Notes: generated from the letters alone by a model not told the origin. A DNA stretch of 34,754 nt from Hemicentrotus pulcherrimus (GCA_003118195.1 BEXV01001262.1:89751-124504), one strand, 5' to 3'; counted from the first letter of the stretch, positions 1-13,368 are shown. Made by a program: numbers and translations.

Positions 1-1057
1 TGTAACCCTGTACCCACTGTCTTTTATGAGACTTCTTCTGCCCGCTTGTTTCCTTCTTCACCTCACTCTTTGTTATCCTCCTGAATTGAATTTCCCACGT
101 CTCTGATTCCCTCTCTAATCACCATCTCTGACATACCCTTCATGAGTCTTATTTCCAATGCATGGTCATCTCTCATGTTACCTTCTTCCCCTTGATCATC
201 ATTGCAAAATAGGACTCCACAATTGGTCAATGTCATGAAGCTTTGTGTTGGCTTATTAATCCTACATGTACTTCTCCCAGATCAGAGATGAAAATAATCT
301 AATAACAGATCATTTCTATTCATGCGGAACAGTATCCACAAGTAGTAGATTACATTACGAGTCATTTTCTTCTTCAATGAATGCATCATCTTAGATGAAG
401 ATCTATGTATATTATTTGTAAAGCCAATGCTTATTTGAATCATACATTATTCTTGATTTTGAAACTAGCAAGCTTCACTTTAGCCTCAAAAAAGTAAAGG
501 AAAGAAATATTTAGAAAATTATATACTGAAATACAGTACTTTTCAAGATATGAAGCACAGGCAGACTCAAAGCCTGATGAATAAAACTATTTTACAATAT
601 TTCACATCAACTGCAAACTGTCCCAAGATCACGACATGCAGCTTTTTATATGAAATTCAAATTTATATTTTTGTATTTTCCACATTCCACAAGTTCGTTA
701 ATGATCCATCTGCATGGGTGCCCAAAGTTCTGTGCATCCAAATCTTTAGCAAATACAATATTCTACTATTTGACCTTTTCAAATGGATACATGTAGGTTC
801 ACCTGTAAAATTAATCACGATTATCTTTTTGGGTAGAGGCAAGGCAAGTTTGCATTAATGCTGAAAGATAAAACTCAGGTCCTCATCCTCCTTATGATTC
901 TTTGAATCAATAATAACCTTTCATGAGACTCAAAGGACCTGAAAGGCTCAATCATGCAAATGGAATTGCTTAAAGCACTTAGCCATGTGCATACATGTAT
1001 CTATTATGAATGTAACGGTATTGTCTGAGATAAACAGGGCATGTATTTTACATGCAG
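1..1057. other. Non-coding AT-rich DNA
   Basis: I see no convincing coding exon, RNA gene or repeat here. A 102-codon open frame at 550-858 has AT-driven composition and no recognisable motif, so it is treated as chance. Confidence 0.5.
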
Positions 1058-1262
1058 AAGTGTTGTAGTCGAGTGGTTTAAGCACTTGACTAGACATTCG
1101 AAGGTCGTGGTTCGATCCCCGTAACGGCACTAATGTCCTTTGGCAAGGCATTATTAATCTACATTTGCCACACTCGACCCAGGTGAGGAAAAAAGGTACC
1201 TGGCAGGAATTAATTCCTTGAAATGCTAGAGCCCTGTAATGTAAATAGATATAAATATGTTC
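1058..1262 (+). repeat. tRNA-derived SINE
   Basis: The head has an RNA polymerase III split promoter. A box A-like TAGTCGAGTGG starts at about 1066 and a box B GGTTCGATCC lies at 1109-1118, about 43 bases downstream, as in a tRNA gene. A tRNA-unrelated body follows with CTTTGGCAAGGCATTA near 1137 and GGTACCTGGCAGGAATTAAT near 1194. The acceptor-stem halves do not pair, so this is not a functional tRNA. The GGCAAGGCA body motif is typical of invertebrate tRNA-SINEs. The 3' boundary is approximate because I see no clean tail repeat or target duplication. Confidence 0.65.
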
Positions 1263-2660
1263 GTCGTTGCAGTGACAAACTCAATGGAGAATGTGAACAC
1301 AGAATAAATATCATTGAGATCTGGGAATTTTACCTGATCAACTCCACAAGTTCCAGGAAGCTACTCAGGTAAAGAAAAGAAGAAAAGCACCTGTCATATC
1401 ACTGTTACCAAGAATATCTTCTCATCTCATTACCCAAGTATCCCCTCATAATAAAGGGGGTTTGGATAACATACGTGCTGGAGTGCTCACTAAAATATTT
1501 AAAAAGGTATTGTCATTGTAATCTGACCTGCCTGTTCTGTAACTGCCCAATCCTTGATTAAAAAACAGCAGTAAATTGTCCTTGAAAAAAGCAGGGCTAG
1601 ATAGTTGTACTATACACATTGGCAATATATTCTTAGGACTTAGGTAAGAGGCTCAATAACTGAGCTAACTATCTCTGAAATCTAAACCATTGGCCCATAA
1701 AAAACAAATTTCAAAGTGACACAGATCACTTTGATGTGGGAGTGACTGTAATTTAGAGGGAATATTGAATATCGCCATAGCTCAAGGCACATTTATCATT
1801 TTTCTCCTCAATATTTTTCATTTTCATGGGATTCGATTCATTCTCATTACTCCACAAACGGAGGCAACCTGTTTCACTTTGCAGAGTGGAAACACTAATC
1901 ATCCTAATTTTTAAGTCAAAATATGAAAACTTGTTAAAATCAGTGTATTTTTTATTTTATTTGTTTAATGCTTAATGCTTAATGGGCAGTCATGCTGCCT
2001 GGTTTCTAGACTACGTTGGAGAATACGATGTATCAATCTGCGCATAAGATAGCAATTCAAAGGACACGGCTCAGTTTTCATGGCATCAAGTTCCCAATTA
2101 CTATTTGCCCATTCTACGCCTTCCACCAACAGATTTGGAGGTCTTCTCCCTCATTTTATACCTTTTCTTTTCCACATCGGCAGAAATAACAAACCATTTA
2201 TACCCCCTTCCCTCTCAATGGGTGGTGACTACTGTTTACCTATGCTTTCAGGTTGAGCAATATCAAAAGCACATTGCTTAAAAGATGATAATTAATTAAA
2301 AACGATGAGGTTCAAGTTACATGGAGAAGGGGGAGGAAGAAATAGAGCGGAAATGAGCATTTTTTTTTAATATGGAGCATGAAACTGTCTAGTTTGTCAT
2401 TCCATACAATACATCATTCATTAGCAAAATTTGATGAATCCAAAATCACGATCCATAATGCGCATGAGCCCACATCATTGTTTTGTTGATTTTTTTCTTC
2501 AAAGTGTCTCTTTGAGGAAAATGAATTATACAGTAGAAACAGATAATGGGGACAATGGTATTTTATTTTCCTTTATTGCTGACAGCAGAATTATAAACTG
2601 CAACCTACGGGCCAAATGCTTCAGGCTGCTTTTTGAGAGACTGGGTTATTTAGTGCCTTA
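1263..2660. other. Non-coding AT-rich DNA
   Basis: No coding exon is recognisable. There are short AT-rich runs, for example around 1945-1985 where a TTAATGC unit repeats, and a T-run near 2360. The 100-codon open frame at 2431-2733 runs into the minus-strand SINE at its 3' end and has no protein signature. Confidence 0.5.
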
Positions 2661-2748
2661 CATTGGGGCACAAGTGCATAACTTGGTATTGAACCAGGTA
2701 TTTCTGGTTAAGAGACCGACACTCTACCACTGAGCCTCCAGGCCTCCA
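2661..2748 (-). repeat. tRNA-derived SINE, minus strand
   Basis: On the minus strand this reads as a tRNA-like head. Box A is GGCTCAGTGGTAGAG and box B is GGTTCAATACC, at tRNA spacing. A body GCACTTGTGCCCCAATGTAAGGCACT follows, matching the usual CCTTGGGCAAGGCAC tail motif of tRNA-SINEs in degraded form. The presumptive acceptor-stem halves do not pair, which argues against a working tRNA gene. The element may continue to about 2635. It is a different family or subfamily from the SINE near position 1058, although both share the AAGGCA body motif. Confidence 0.6.
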
Positions 2749-5700
2749 CATTCTCTATGTAAATGAGCATAATAGATTGCACCAACCCTCCTCCAAACAT
2801 AGACAATCTCCCAACTTTCGTTCACCTCCTCTGCTACTGAAAGATCATGTCAGCTAATATTTTCCTTTCATTAGCAAGGATGTTCCTCAATATCGTCTAG
2901 TCTTGCTTTTAGGCTGCCAGTATTGCTTTCTTGTACAAATTTACACATACATGAAAGAGTTTGGTTTCATTTACATACATGTGTAGATTATATATTTACA
3001 GTAACATAATTGAACATAATTAATGGAAAGCACAAAGGTGCATTGTTTCAATAAGACGAAGTTATTTTCGTTTTACATTTGGGCTTTTGAGATATGTATT
3101 CTTTTTTCATCAAATATGTATGAAATATGGCTTCATAGTTCCAATCAACAAAAAACAATGAAAGAAAACACACATGCTAATAAAGTACAAAAAATGTTAA
3201 AAGGTAGTGCTCACAGAGTCACACTTGCAGTTTAGCACCCTTTTGTTATGACTTAAGATTCTGGTTAATCTTATTAATGCCCTTGTTGGAAAACCAGGGA
3301 GGGAATGGAGGTGTAACTTAAAACCTAAACTAAAACCTCATGGCTATATCAATTATGAGGTGCTTCCATCATCTAAAGAATACTGGACTGCTCCCCTCCC
3401 CTCCACTCCCCCTCCAGCACAGAGTACATTAGGGACATGTATAAGCATTATCATGTAAGACCTATTTTACAGAGGGGTAAATTGGATGACCCATTTGTTC
3501 AGAGGGAGGGAGGGAGGGAGGAGAGAGAAAACCCTGGACGGTCGGTCTTCCAGCGATGAGAGGAGGAGAAAACACGATCATGACCGGGGGGTGATGAGGG
3601 ATCATTTCATCTGCTTTTCTGGAAGGCATTACATCACACGTGTAACTCAAGAATCCAATTTATACCTGTAGAGATCTTGGCATTAGAATGAATTTTTTTC
3701 ATCACTTTAAATGTTGATTTAGGATGAAATTTTCATCACCGTACTACTGGTAGTATGAAAGAGAATATTGTTTCTAATACCCCTATACATTCAAGGGATA
3801 GTAGAGCCTTTGCATTGTATACAACAAGCAGTTCGAAATTCTGGGCAGGTGTAACTATGTTGAAGGTACTCGCCAACATTCTGGAGCCATGAGAAAAATT
3901 AAGTCTACAGTACATATTTTCAGTTATAGAATTCAAGGGGACTGAATTAAATAACCAGCCTCATATGAGGTATAATCAGGGATTAGTTTGTGAAAAAAAG
4001 GAATAGAAAAATATTTCACAAGGCAATTTCCCCTTTTGGCACATTGAACGATTCTTTCAACCATTTTGAGAGGGATTTTTGTTCATATAATTTAATTTCA
4101 TTATCCCTTGAAAAGGAAAAGTACATGTACCTGCCATGTGTTTAAAAATGTGACATCTACTTTAGATATAGACTTATCATGTCTTCTCATAAAGTCTTCC
4201 CATAAAACATTTTAATCTACTATGCTGCCCAACATGCAGTGCAGATATGGAAAACCTGAAACATTATGCTAACTGACACAATTCAAAATTCTCTTATGAG
4301 TTAATGTTATGATTATATCACACATACATGTACAAGAATTTTGCAACACAATTGGCCTAAATGAGGTAACATAACAATGGCAGATAGGCTAAAGCCGGGG
4401 TAAAAATATGTGCGCCTCTGAATAGAATTTCTAGATAGAAGGCACAATAGAAATGCCAATTAATATTGTTATTATGTTATGTAATGTAATAACTCTAAAT
4501 GTCAACATGCTCAAATGCAATTTGTTCTTGGTATGGTTGAATGTATCCATTAGTGAGCATGTCTTTGTCCAATCGTAGTGCATAACACAGCAACGTTCTC
4601 TGAGAGAAAAGTTGGTCTCATGGTCATTAAATTCACATCACCACGCTATCATTTAAAAGGATGATTGCACATCAAACCATGCTGAAGTAAGCTAAAGAAA
4701 CTGCTCTAACATACCAAGTAGCGTTGAACTCAAATGATATCAAAGGAGGGCATGTAGAGTCTCAAAAGGAGCGTAAAACATAATTTCAAGCGGAAGAGAA
4801 ATTCTAATGATAAGAAGCTAATAGACAGTTGACTAATCCCTGTAAAGAGAGATTATAAGGACTGAGAAGAGAAAAAAAGTGCCTTTGAAATTGAACTGCA
4901 GAGTCCTTTTTTACACATAAGTCTGTAAAAATGATCTAAATCGATAATTCCATATGCGAACAAATTACTATGAGAATGCTTAAAATGGATACTATCCAAT
5001 AACATCAATGTCCCTCAATCGATTATATAGAGTAAATACTAACCAAAATGACTGGTGATAAATGTTTGTTTTCTCCATCCATTTCCAAAGAGAGCTTTAA
5101 AAAGTATTGCAGGCATTCCAAGAGCCTTTCAAATTAAAATGCAGAGTATGGCCTATAGAAAAGAGTGGAATTCTGAATGATAAGCTTACCCCAAAAAAAG
5201 AGAGGATGTCTCAAAGAATTCTAAAATTGTGATTGACTTTAGCCTTCTCAGGATGGCTCAATATGGATGATTTAATCATTCTCAAGACAGCTCAAGAAAC
5301 TATGCACAGACATTCAAAGTGACTTAAAATATCAATTTCATGGTAAACAAGTCTCTCTTTGAGGGAGAAAAGCCTTATTTCATAATATAAGGAAATGGTG
5401 AATGTAGAATGTTTCAAAATGATTGACATATACATCCCACTATTCATCATGATATACCAAAACATCTACACATCTAGTTACTCTTACTCTTAATAATTAT
5501 ATACAAATGTACCAAGCTCTCACTCTTCATACAAAATCTGTTGTGTCAAGAATATTGATGTGTACTACCGTACTATCCTTAAAAGTGAACAAATTTGCAG
5601 ACTCAGTTTCACTCTATACATGTACTTAATGTTGGTGAAGTGAAGTAGGAAAAGATAATTTACCTGGATATACTGTTGAATATCACTTGGCTGGAGATAA

Positions 5701-7378
5701 GTAATAAGTATCTATTTATCCTAACATGGGACACAGCTACTGATGTTTGTTTGAAAATAACATTGAAGAGAAAATAATAGATGTTCTAGACAACTGTAAT
5801 TGAAATTTGGAGTACAAAATCAGGCACTATCGGTTTCTGTCAGCCCTCATTTCGCCCTCGTGCTTCGATTTCACTTGAGCAAATAGAATCACTAGGGTCC
5901 TGTTAAGTGGATGTTTGGCTGACAGGTAGATTTACCCATAAATCATGCACTACTTTACATGCAGATACACAAACACAAATGTTACCCAAAACCTGTCACA
6001 CGAAAAAAGAAATTCTACTTTCCTTTGTATTCATGTTCAAATCTCAAATATTTGGAACAGCAGATTTGAAGAACAAAGAATATATGAAAACTTGACATTT
6101 TCTTTTATAAAGCTGCCCACGAAAATAGAGTAATATTATTAAAAGCAATGTGATGACTGACATAAGAATGATGTATCGTGCTAGAAAAAAGGTTTATACT
6201 GTATGCATGGCAGTGAGACAACCAGCACAAGAGCAGACTTTGTCAGTTTTCCCTGGCTGGATAGCAAGATTGCATTGAACTGGATTATTCATCAAGGTAA
6301 ACAACTAATCGATTGCCGGGCTCGACTTCTCTTGACAACTTAATCAATGCCAAACACTCAACTCTTTTTGTTCCTTTCCTCTCTTACAAACAACTATCAA
6401 GTAGACTAAAAATGGACCTTTCGAAGAAGAAGAAAAAAAAGTGATACAATTACAGCTTTAACTTGATAGCAAATCTGCCATTCAGAATGAAATCATTATT
6501 TAAATTGAAATCAATATAAGATGCAATTGATAAAATAAGTGTACAAAGGATTTGAAACATAGGGGAAAAAATATACAACTTACATTGTAGCAAGTAAAAT
6601 ACATACCGGTATACCTTTCCACACAAAATGGTAATTATTTTGCCTGAAACTTTCTAAAATGCCTATTCAAGCAGTGTTGCAATTTTGTAATAGCATTATG
6701 GACAACCATGAAAATTTGGATAGTAAAATCTCAGATTTTCTTCATGGCAGCAACATCAAATGCTGCTGAAAATTAAGTCATTGTAAAATCTCACTTACAT
6801 TGAGGAGGTAATGCCTTTGTGAAAATTATATCACATTTTAATGCCTCAGGGAAATTAATAATTTTCCCTTCAAACAAAGATAGAGACATAAAATATCTGT
6901 TATGCCATGATATACAGGTCCATGTACCAACAATACTGATTATTACATAGCAAAGAAACATTACAGTCCATGAGTCGACTGACAAATCTGAATGTTTCAT
7001 GAGCCATGACAAGAAAACTAAAGTGTGATCGGCCCCATTAACCTTTCTGTCAACTAGCAAAATCATATTACAATGGATGACTGAAATAATTACTTCTCCA
7101 AAGGAAAGAGAATTATGAACCAAATTAAATATTGGATTGCTTCTTAATACTAAATGTGATTTGAACTTCAGAGAGCATCATCTACATGTCGGTAGCATAG
7201 AAGTGTAAACAAAGACTGTTGTTTTGCCCCTTCACTCATCGTCTTTGAAGTGCTTACTCTAAAGAAGATCGTGCAACAAAATTCTGCATCATGTATTGTA
7301 TCTTCTGTTGTAACATAACCTGGCTTGAAGATCTATGACAACATCTATTTTTACTCAGGCAAAGAGAGAAAGAGAAAG
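2749..7378. other. Non-coding DNA with degenerate internal repetition
   Basis: I see no coding exon. An imperfect GGGA run lies near 3505-3522. Around 4740-5190 there are pairs of similar segments, for example GCCTTTGAAATTGAACTGCA near 4883 and GCCTTTCAAATTAAAATGCA near 5125, which suggest an old duplicated repeat. The short open frames at 3462-3671, 3736-3936, 5907-6133 and 6791-7123 show no family signature. Confidence 0.45.
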
Positions 7379-7420
<42 letters not shown>

Positions 7421-7422
7421 AG
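7379..7422. repeat. Compound (GT)n-(AG)n microsatellite
   Basis: About 13 GT units run from 7379 to 7405, followed directly by about 8 AG units to 7422. The tract is read directly from sequence. Confidence 0.9.
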
Positions 7423-8271
7423 CAACTAAAAAAATTCTACAGGGGTTTTAAAGGGTAATGCCCCTAATCAAGGTTGTAGGCGCATTTGTTAATAGATGAT
7501 TAAATCTTCTATATTTGCAGTTTTGTTTGCAACATTGTTTTCATGAATAATACGCTCAGCCATAATATATACTTGAGGCCAAATAGCATAAAATATGAAG
7601 CAATATCAGTATCAACAGCATCTACATTTTTTTTGTGAAGACTTTAATTTGCCATATCAAAAATAATTTTTCTCTTGAATATTTTGAGGTCTTTTCCCTG
7701 AGGCTACCATCTAGAAAGGGGCATTGTGGTGATACATCTGAAAGTGATGAACAAAAAAATTAACTAGGAGCTAATAATGTGGAGGTGACTTTGGACTACC
7801 CGACACCTGCACCGGAGGTATGTCAGTAGCTTGCTTGCAAACACATGTTTCAGAGCTTAAACAAGAGCTGATAGGCATACTAATACCTCTGAAACCCCGG
7901 GCATAACAGGCACTGTCGAGTCGACACTTCTTGTGTAAATGCTTTCATAATTACCAATTAAAGATATAAATACCAGGTACGTTGATGGAGAGGGAAGTGT
8001 TTTGAAAGTGAGATAACCCCAACCGTTTCCCTATTCCGCAGAGGAATGAACCATTTTCTCAAGCCATCTTCTTTCACAAATCGAATAGGCAATTATATGC
8101 AAGGATGTAAATCTGTTAGAACAGGGATGTTGATGCTAATACAATCTGTGATTGGAAAATCTGAATGTCTCTCTCATGATTTGTTTTTCTCCAACTATCC
8201 TACTGTGGTGGAGGATGGTTGTAGGTTACAACATATGGAAGTACATGGAGACTAATCATGTGATGTATTCC
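7423..8271. other. Non-coding AT-rich DNA
   Basis: No supported gene. A fairly GC-rich patch around 7775-7835 ends in a splice-donor-like GAG|GTATGT, but no acceptable exon frame is recognisable. The 69-codon open frame at 8046-8255 has no signature. Confidence 0.45.
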
Positions 8272-8273
8272 TA

Positions 8274-8481
8274 CATTCTAAAAACTCAAATTTAAAATTT
8301 AAAAGGGCCGGAAGAGTGACCACTCTTCCAAAATGTCAGATTGATACTTTGAAAATGCTGGATTCAACCTGTATAGTATTGGATCAATCCCGTCAAAGTG
8401 TGATGATGTTCTACCATTTTGAAAGAGTGGTCCCACCTCGGCCCTTGTAAATGGTGATTTAACATTTCAGTTTTTAGAGTG
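8274..8481. mobile_element. MITE with TA target duplication
   Basis: A 208-bp non-coding element has terminal inverted repeats. The left end CATTCTAAAAACT pairs with the right end AGTTTTTAGAGTG (one mismatch). The inverted similarity continues inward through AAGGGCCG/CGGCCCTT, CCACTCTT/AAGAGTGG and CAAAATG/CATTTTG. TA lies on both sides (8272-8273 and 8482-8483), the insertion preference of Tc1/mariner-type elements. No transposase frame is present, so it is non-autonomous. Confidence 0.7.
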
Positions 8482-8483
8482 TA

Positions 8484-11400
8484 GAAAGAATCCTTGTAAG
8501 TGTCTAATACATTCGTGAGAGAAAATGTCTCTCACTCTTATATATTCTTCAAGAAACTACTATTTTCACCACTACAGAGGTGTTTAAAAACAAACTAGAT
8601 GAGATCATGTTTAACCAACTCAAAACAGAGCTCTGAAATTGTTGTATATACATGTAAGGATGCACTCACCACTGAGCTTCTTCCTACTCATTCACCCCCC
8701 TCCGGCCCTCCCCATCAAATTGTTCTTACTTTTTCAATTATGTTCAAATTTGCTGATTAAATAAAACAATTAGCATTCAACCAAATTTACAAGTGCAGAT
8801 GCCAAGTCTTCAGCTCTCCCCACCCCCACACACACATACAAAGAGAAGGATGGAAGAAAGACTATAACAGATATGTATCAACAACAAAAAAAAAGGAGGG
8901 AAAGCCTATAAAACAACAAAAGAATATACAACATCTACAGTGTATACTTCCATGGAAGGGATTTTGTTAATGTGACAATTATTCCAATAAGTCATTGATA
9001 AAAAGTAGGTTGTAAGGAAAATAAGATACATTATAAATATACTACACATAAAGGAAGCGCTAAAATGAAATTTGAAAGTGGCATAAAAGTACCAACTGCA
9101 TTTTCTCAGTTATTCCATATCTACCATAGATTACGTCCACCCATATAATTTCACAGTCCCCAGTAAGACATAGTTACTGGAAAGCCAGAAAGGCATCAAC
9201 TCTATAGATGTTAAATTATAGAAGTTACTGCCTTCTGTCTCTCACCTGATAATATCATTGTTCACAAGTAAATGCTATTTATGAGTGTTTCTACATCTAC
9301 CATAGATAGAAAATAGTAATAAAAAGATATTGTATTTGCTGACGACACTTCATAGCTTATTAATGATTTTACCACAATTTGCCCTGTTCTAACATAAAGT
9401 AATATATACACAACCTCCTGGAAAAAGCATACCCGGTAGGCAAAACAAGAGGCAAAAATGTTAACATTGTACAAGTCACAACATACACTGTACACAATAA
9501 CCGTAAGGGCATTTGTTTTAAATGTTAAAAGGATTTTTTTTGTTGAAAAAGTCCTAGTTGATTTTGCTGTATTTTCAAAATGGACTACCTATGTCATGTC
9601 CACATGGGGCCTGACAGATCTGTTAAATTTCTACAATTTTTTTCCTTCTTTTTTTCTTCTATTTATTGTACATGTCAAGGAGAAAACAACCCTGCAAAGA
9701 ACTTGCAAATCCAATCAATCTTCTTTTTTTTTTTCATCCTGCAATTACTTCTCACGAAAATCGATCTCAAAAAGTGACAAAAGTCCTACTTTCTTATGTT
9801 ATTTCCCTGGACAATTTCTGGTTGCATGTAAATGCAACATGATTCATACTTGTAATCTTTTCAATTCTACCACTCTCTAAGGTATTGTTCTACATTCAGA
9901 CAAAAACAAATCTGTGATTGTCTTGCCAACAACAGATAATTTACAGTATTAGTATCATGAGCAAAAAAACAATCCAATAAAAATTGATCTATTCCCTCTG
10001 ATAACAGATGAATTTAAGTTGACTGATGTACTAACTTCTACTTTAAAAAAAAAAAAAAACCCAAGAAAACATGACTATGGAACTATTTGGGGAAAATATT
10101 ACATTGCATCTTGCTATACAGCTTTGACTAAAAAATACACTTCGTATTTGATCTAGTCCTCATTTCTGAATGTATACATGTAGTAGTTGTACTAGCAGAA
10201 TAATACAAATGAAGCAAAAGCTGTGAACCCTCACTGAATATAAGAATTACCTATATTAAAGCCACACATTTTTTTTTCTCTTTCTATTTACATCCCATTA
10301 TAAGAACTGAGTACCGGTAGTGATTATATTCAACAACCAAAATTTGTGGAGGAAAATCATGGACAGAATGGGTCAATAAACACAAATTGCTCTAGACCTC
10401 CTTTCCTCCTTACACAACCTATAAGGCTGTTGATGAACTTTATAGAGTAATTTTCTATGGCCATTGCCTCACTCCAGATAGTAAAGGCTGGTATTTATGA
10501 GTAGCTGGTCAGTGATTAAAGAGACCACTTCAACGTGTCATTAGTTGCTAGGGTACATCATCTGATGACAGCCAGAAGGGCATTACCCCTATGTACATGG
10601 TGTAGATGAATATGGGTTGAAGACCTTTTGACTCTCATATAGTCCATCTAATGAATGTCACCAGGGAATACATTGGCTATGGCATGGTAGCCAAGGATAC
10701 TTCAGATGGTTCACATTTCATAGGCAAGCTCCCAAATCAAATTTTCAAAATGGCATGTGCTACTCGTTATAATGAAATTGCATGGCAAAATGAATGGCTC
10801 CTGAAAAAATTGGTACAGAATGATGTTCAATTTTCTTCTTTATTTGAAAACACATTTGAAGCATTCACTAATCTATTACATGAAAGAAACAAATGGTGCA
10901 AGAGCATTTGAAACAAAGTTTTGGTTGATCTTTTGCATTAAACAACTGCACAACAGAACAAAAAGGTAGAAAAGCAGATACAAATTCATCTTTATAACAT
11001 TGCTTTCAAATCTACATTGTGGATTTTTTGTTGTTGATTTCGTTAAATCCTTTAATCCCTTCAGACACATGTTAAGACAAATGTGGCACAAGCATGTTTA
11101 TACAAAATCTGTTTTCAGGACAGTAAAGTGTAGTGTTGCTGAAATGATCAAAGGGTTTGCCTGGGTTTCATACTGAACAAGTACATCCACAAGAATGGAA
11201 TATTCACAGTTCAATAAAGACAAGGACGAGTTAATGGTTTTCACATCCCATCAGAAACACATAAAATCAAAAGCTTCCAAAATGCCTAATAGCCACAAAT
11301 AGGATGATTTCTACCAATTCAGCAATGAAAACATGAACTATAATTATCTGAACTTGCAGAACTGCCTAGGCCTGACATTAGGACAGGGGAACAACCTTCA

Positions 11401-11630
11401 CAGTGTTTCACATAACACCTCATTATGACAGTTTAGATTTCTGAGCAGTTCTACTTGGCATCTCAGCTGCCTCCTGACTGCAATGAATGTCATTCTGCCG
11501 CCCTGGGAATCGATACCGAGGCGCTAAGCATCAATTTGACCTTCTAATCTTACCAAGAAGCTGGGCAGATCTATATGTCTACAGTAATTATGCTTTTGAA
11601 GGGAATAGGCCAAAAATCAATTACACTTGG
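8484..11630. other. Non-coding AT-rich DNA
   Basis: No gene is recognisable. There are homopolymer A and T runs (8885, 9725, 10045, 10270) and a short CA-rich run at 8822-8838. The longest open frames, 140 codons at 9458-9880 and 86 codons at 10651-10911, have no conserved motif and look like chance frames in AT-rich DNA. Confidence 0.45.
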
Positions 11631-11787
11631 GCTGCCCCACAAGTGCCTGTAGATCTACATCAATTGCTCTTCTTTTCAAGTTTTCATTTTGCTGAGCAAT
11701 GAAGAGGGATGCTGCACAAGTGCATGTAGATCTACATCAACTGCTCTTCTTTTCAAGTTTTCATTTTGCTGAGTAGTGAAGTGGAAG
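11631..11787. repeat. Two-copy tandem duplication of about 79 bp
   Basis: A unit beginning GCTGCCCCACAAGTGC at 11631 recurs as GCTGCACAAGTGC at 11711. The two copies share TGTAGATCTACATCAA and the following CTCTTCTTTTCAAGTTTTC with few differences. The second copy ends about 12 bases before the assembly gap. Confidence 0.85.
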
Positions 11788-11798
11788 ATATTGTATAT

Positions 11799-11950
11799 NN
11801 NNNNNNNNNNNNNNNNNNNNNNNNNNNNNNNNNNNNNNNNNNNNNNNNNNNNNNNNNNNNNNNNNNNNNNNNNNNNNNNNNNNNNNNNNNNNNNNNNNNN
11901 NNNNNNNNNNNNNNNNNNNNNNNNNNNNNNNNNNNNNNNNNNNNNNNNNN
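11799..11950. other. Assembly gap (152 Ns)
   Basis: A run of Ns. It is bounded on the right by a 12-base C run (11951-11962) and on the left by the tandem duplication, both of which could have stalled assembly. No translation across it is meaningful. Confidence 1.
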
Positions 11951-13368
11951 CCCCCCCCCCCCTCCATCTTCTTTTTGTGTAACTGACACCTCTGATCTAA
12001 ATTCTTAAGCTGCGAGGAACAGTAGTGTAACTGAGCACACAAGCGCTTGATGCGATCAGTCAATACCTGTTCATTCAAAATGGCTTCAACCATCATCTAC
12101 TTCAGCTTCACAGCTAGCTATCTTTTAATTGATTAATTGAGAGTAAACAATGAGCAGTATAGTGATTAGTTAATTTGCATACTAGTAGCCTGGTTGATGA
12201 CCATCAGATCAGTTCATTTTTTGTGCATGTAAGAAAGTGAAAACCAGGTAAAACATACTAAATAATGTAAAAGCTGCTTCTCTTCCACCTCCATTTCATC
12301 GCATAAGGGACAAATGGGAGGCAAATTTAAAATGTTGCCTGGTGAAACTTTTGATTCTCTTTCTAGCCAGGCAACTGATGATCTTCTCTCACCCTTTTTC
12401 TTTTCACTATGTTTATCTTTCTCAAGCCGAAAGAGCGAGAGAGATTGAGGTAGACAGTCTTTCCTCCTCTGTTCTTGACTCTTAAATGAATTTTCTCTTA
12501 AATGAATTATCTATTCAATGTCAGTTGACAAGATGCTCCAGGGTTTCCTGCTGTATATGACTATAATACAAGGCTCTAATGTATCTATTACAGAAATCCC
12601 TAGAGTTACAGGCCTGCTTGAAAGTGATAATTTAAGAAGTGGGTTTTGTATAAAATTAAAAAAACCTCCTGGGCAGGTTTACACAAAATCTTCATAGGTT
12701 TGGGTGGACAGAAAATTTCTAAAGAATTCATAAGTTCTTAAAAGACACTTTCCTTGAAACAGGAATTGTAAGCAATGGGGGAGGGGGGGATAATGTATCG
12801 TGTAACTATGACTGAAGAAATTGTATTGACATAGTCATGTTAATTGACCAAACTCTCATGAGCTCATTTTCAAGTAGGTGGCAATGTAGTCAAAATACAG
12901 CAATATATAAAACACAATACTTATAAAGCAGACTTATTCGGACGACACAATAACAACTTTTGATATCTAAGGGATATAAAGGTCTATTGTAAACTGGATG
13001 ATTGTGTACCCTGCAGATACATCCCGGCTTGCAAAGAGAAAGCAGACCCATTAGTGACAAACAAAAGATAGCTAACTTAAGATAACAACCATGTGTTCCA
13101 AGTAAATAATCCAGGACAACATATCTTTTTCATATATTTGATTTTTTTTTTCTCCATACAAATCAACTTCTTGCCGTATAAAGGAATACAGACATGACAA
13201 CAAGAAGAAATTTCTATTCAAGTTTTCTAATGACACTGTCACTTTGGTTCTGTATTCTGTGATTCAGTATATATCCTTTTTCTTTATTTGGTGTATCTGT
13301 TCAATTTTATTTACATGTGTAAGAAACAAATATATCCAAAAAAATACAAAATTCTGCCATTCCTACAC
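11951..13368. other. Non-coding AT-rich DNA
   Basis: After the poly-C tract I see no coding exon or clear repeat. A G-rich run lies at 12777-12789. Confidence 0.45.

Noticed and set aside
1061..1130. Functional tRNA gene
   Set aside because: The box A and B sequences are good but the acceptor stem does not pair, and a SINE body follows.
7775..7835. Short exon ending in GAG|GTATGT
   Set aside because: The donor looks good but no open frame with a plausible acceptor gives a recognisable peptide.
10651..10911. 86-codon open frame on the plus strand
   Set aside because: No recognisable motif, AT-rich codons, and no splice or regulatory context to support it.
11753..12096. Four open frames crossing the N run
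   Set aside because: They exist only because Ns contain no stop codons.
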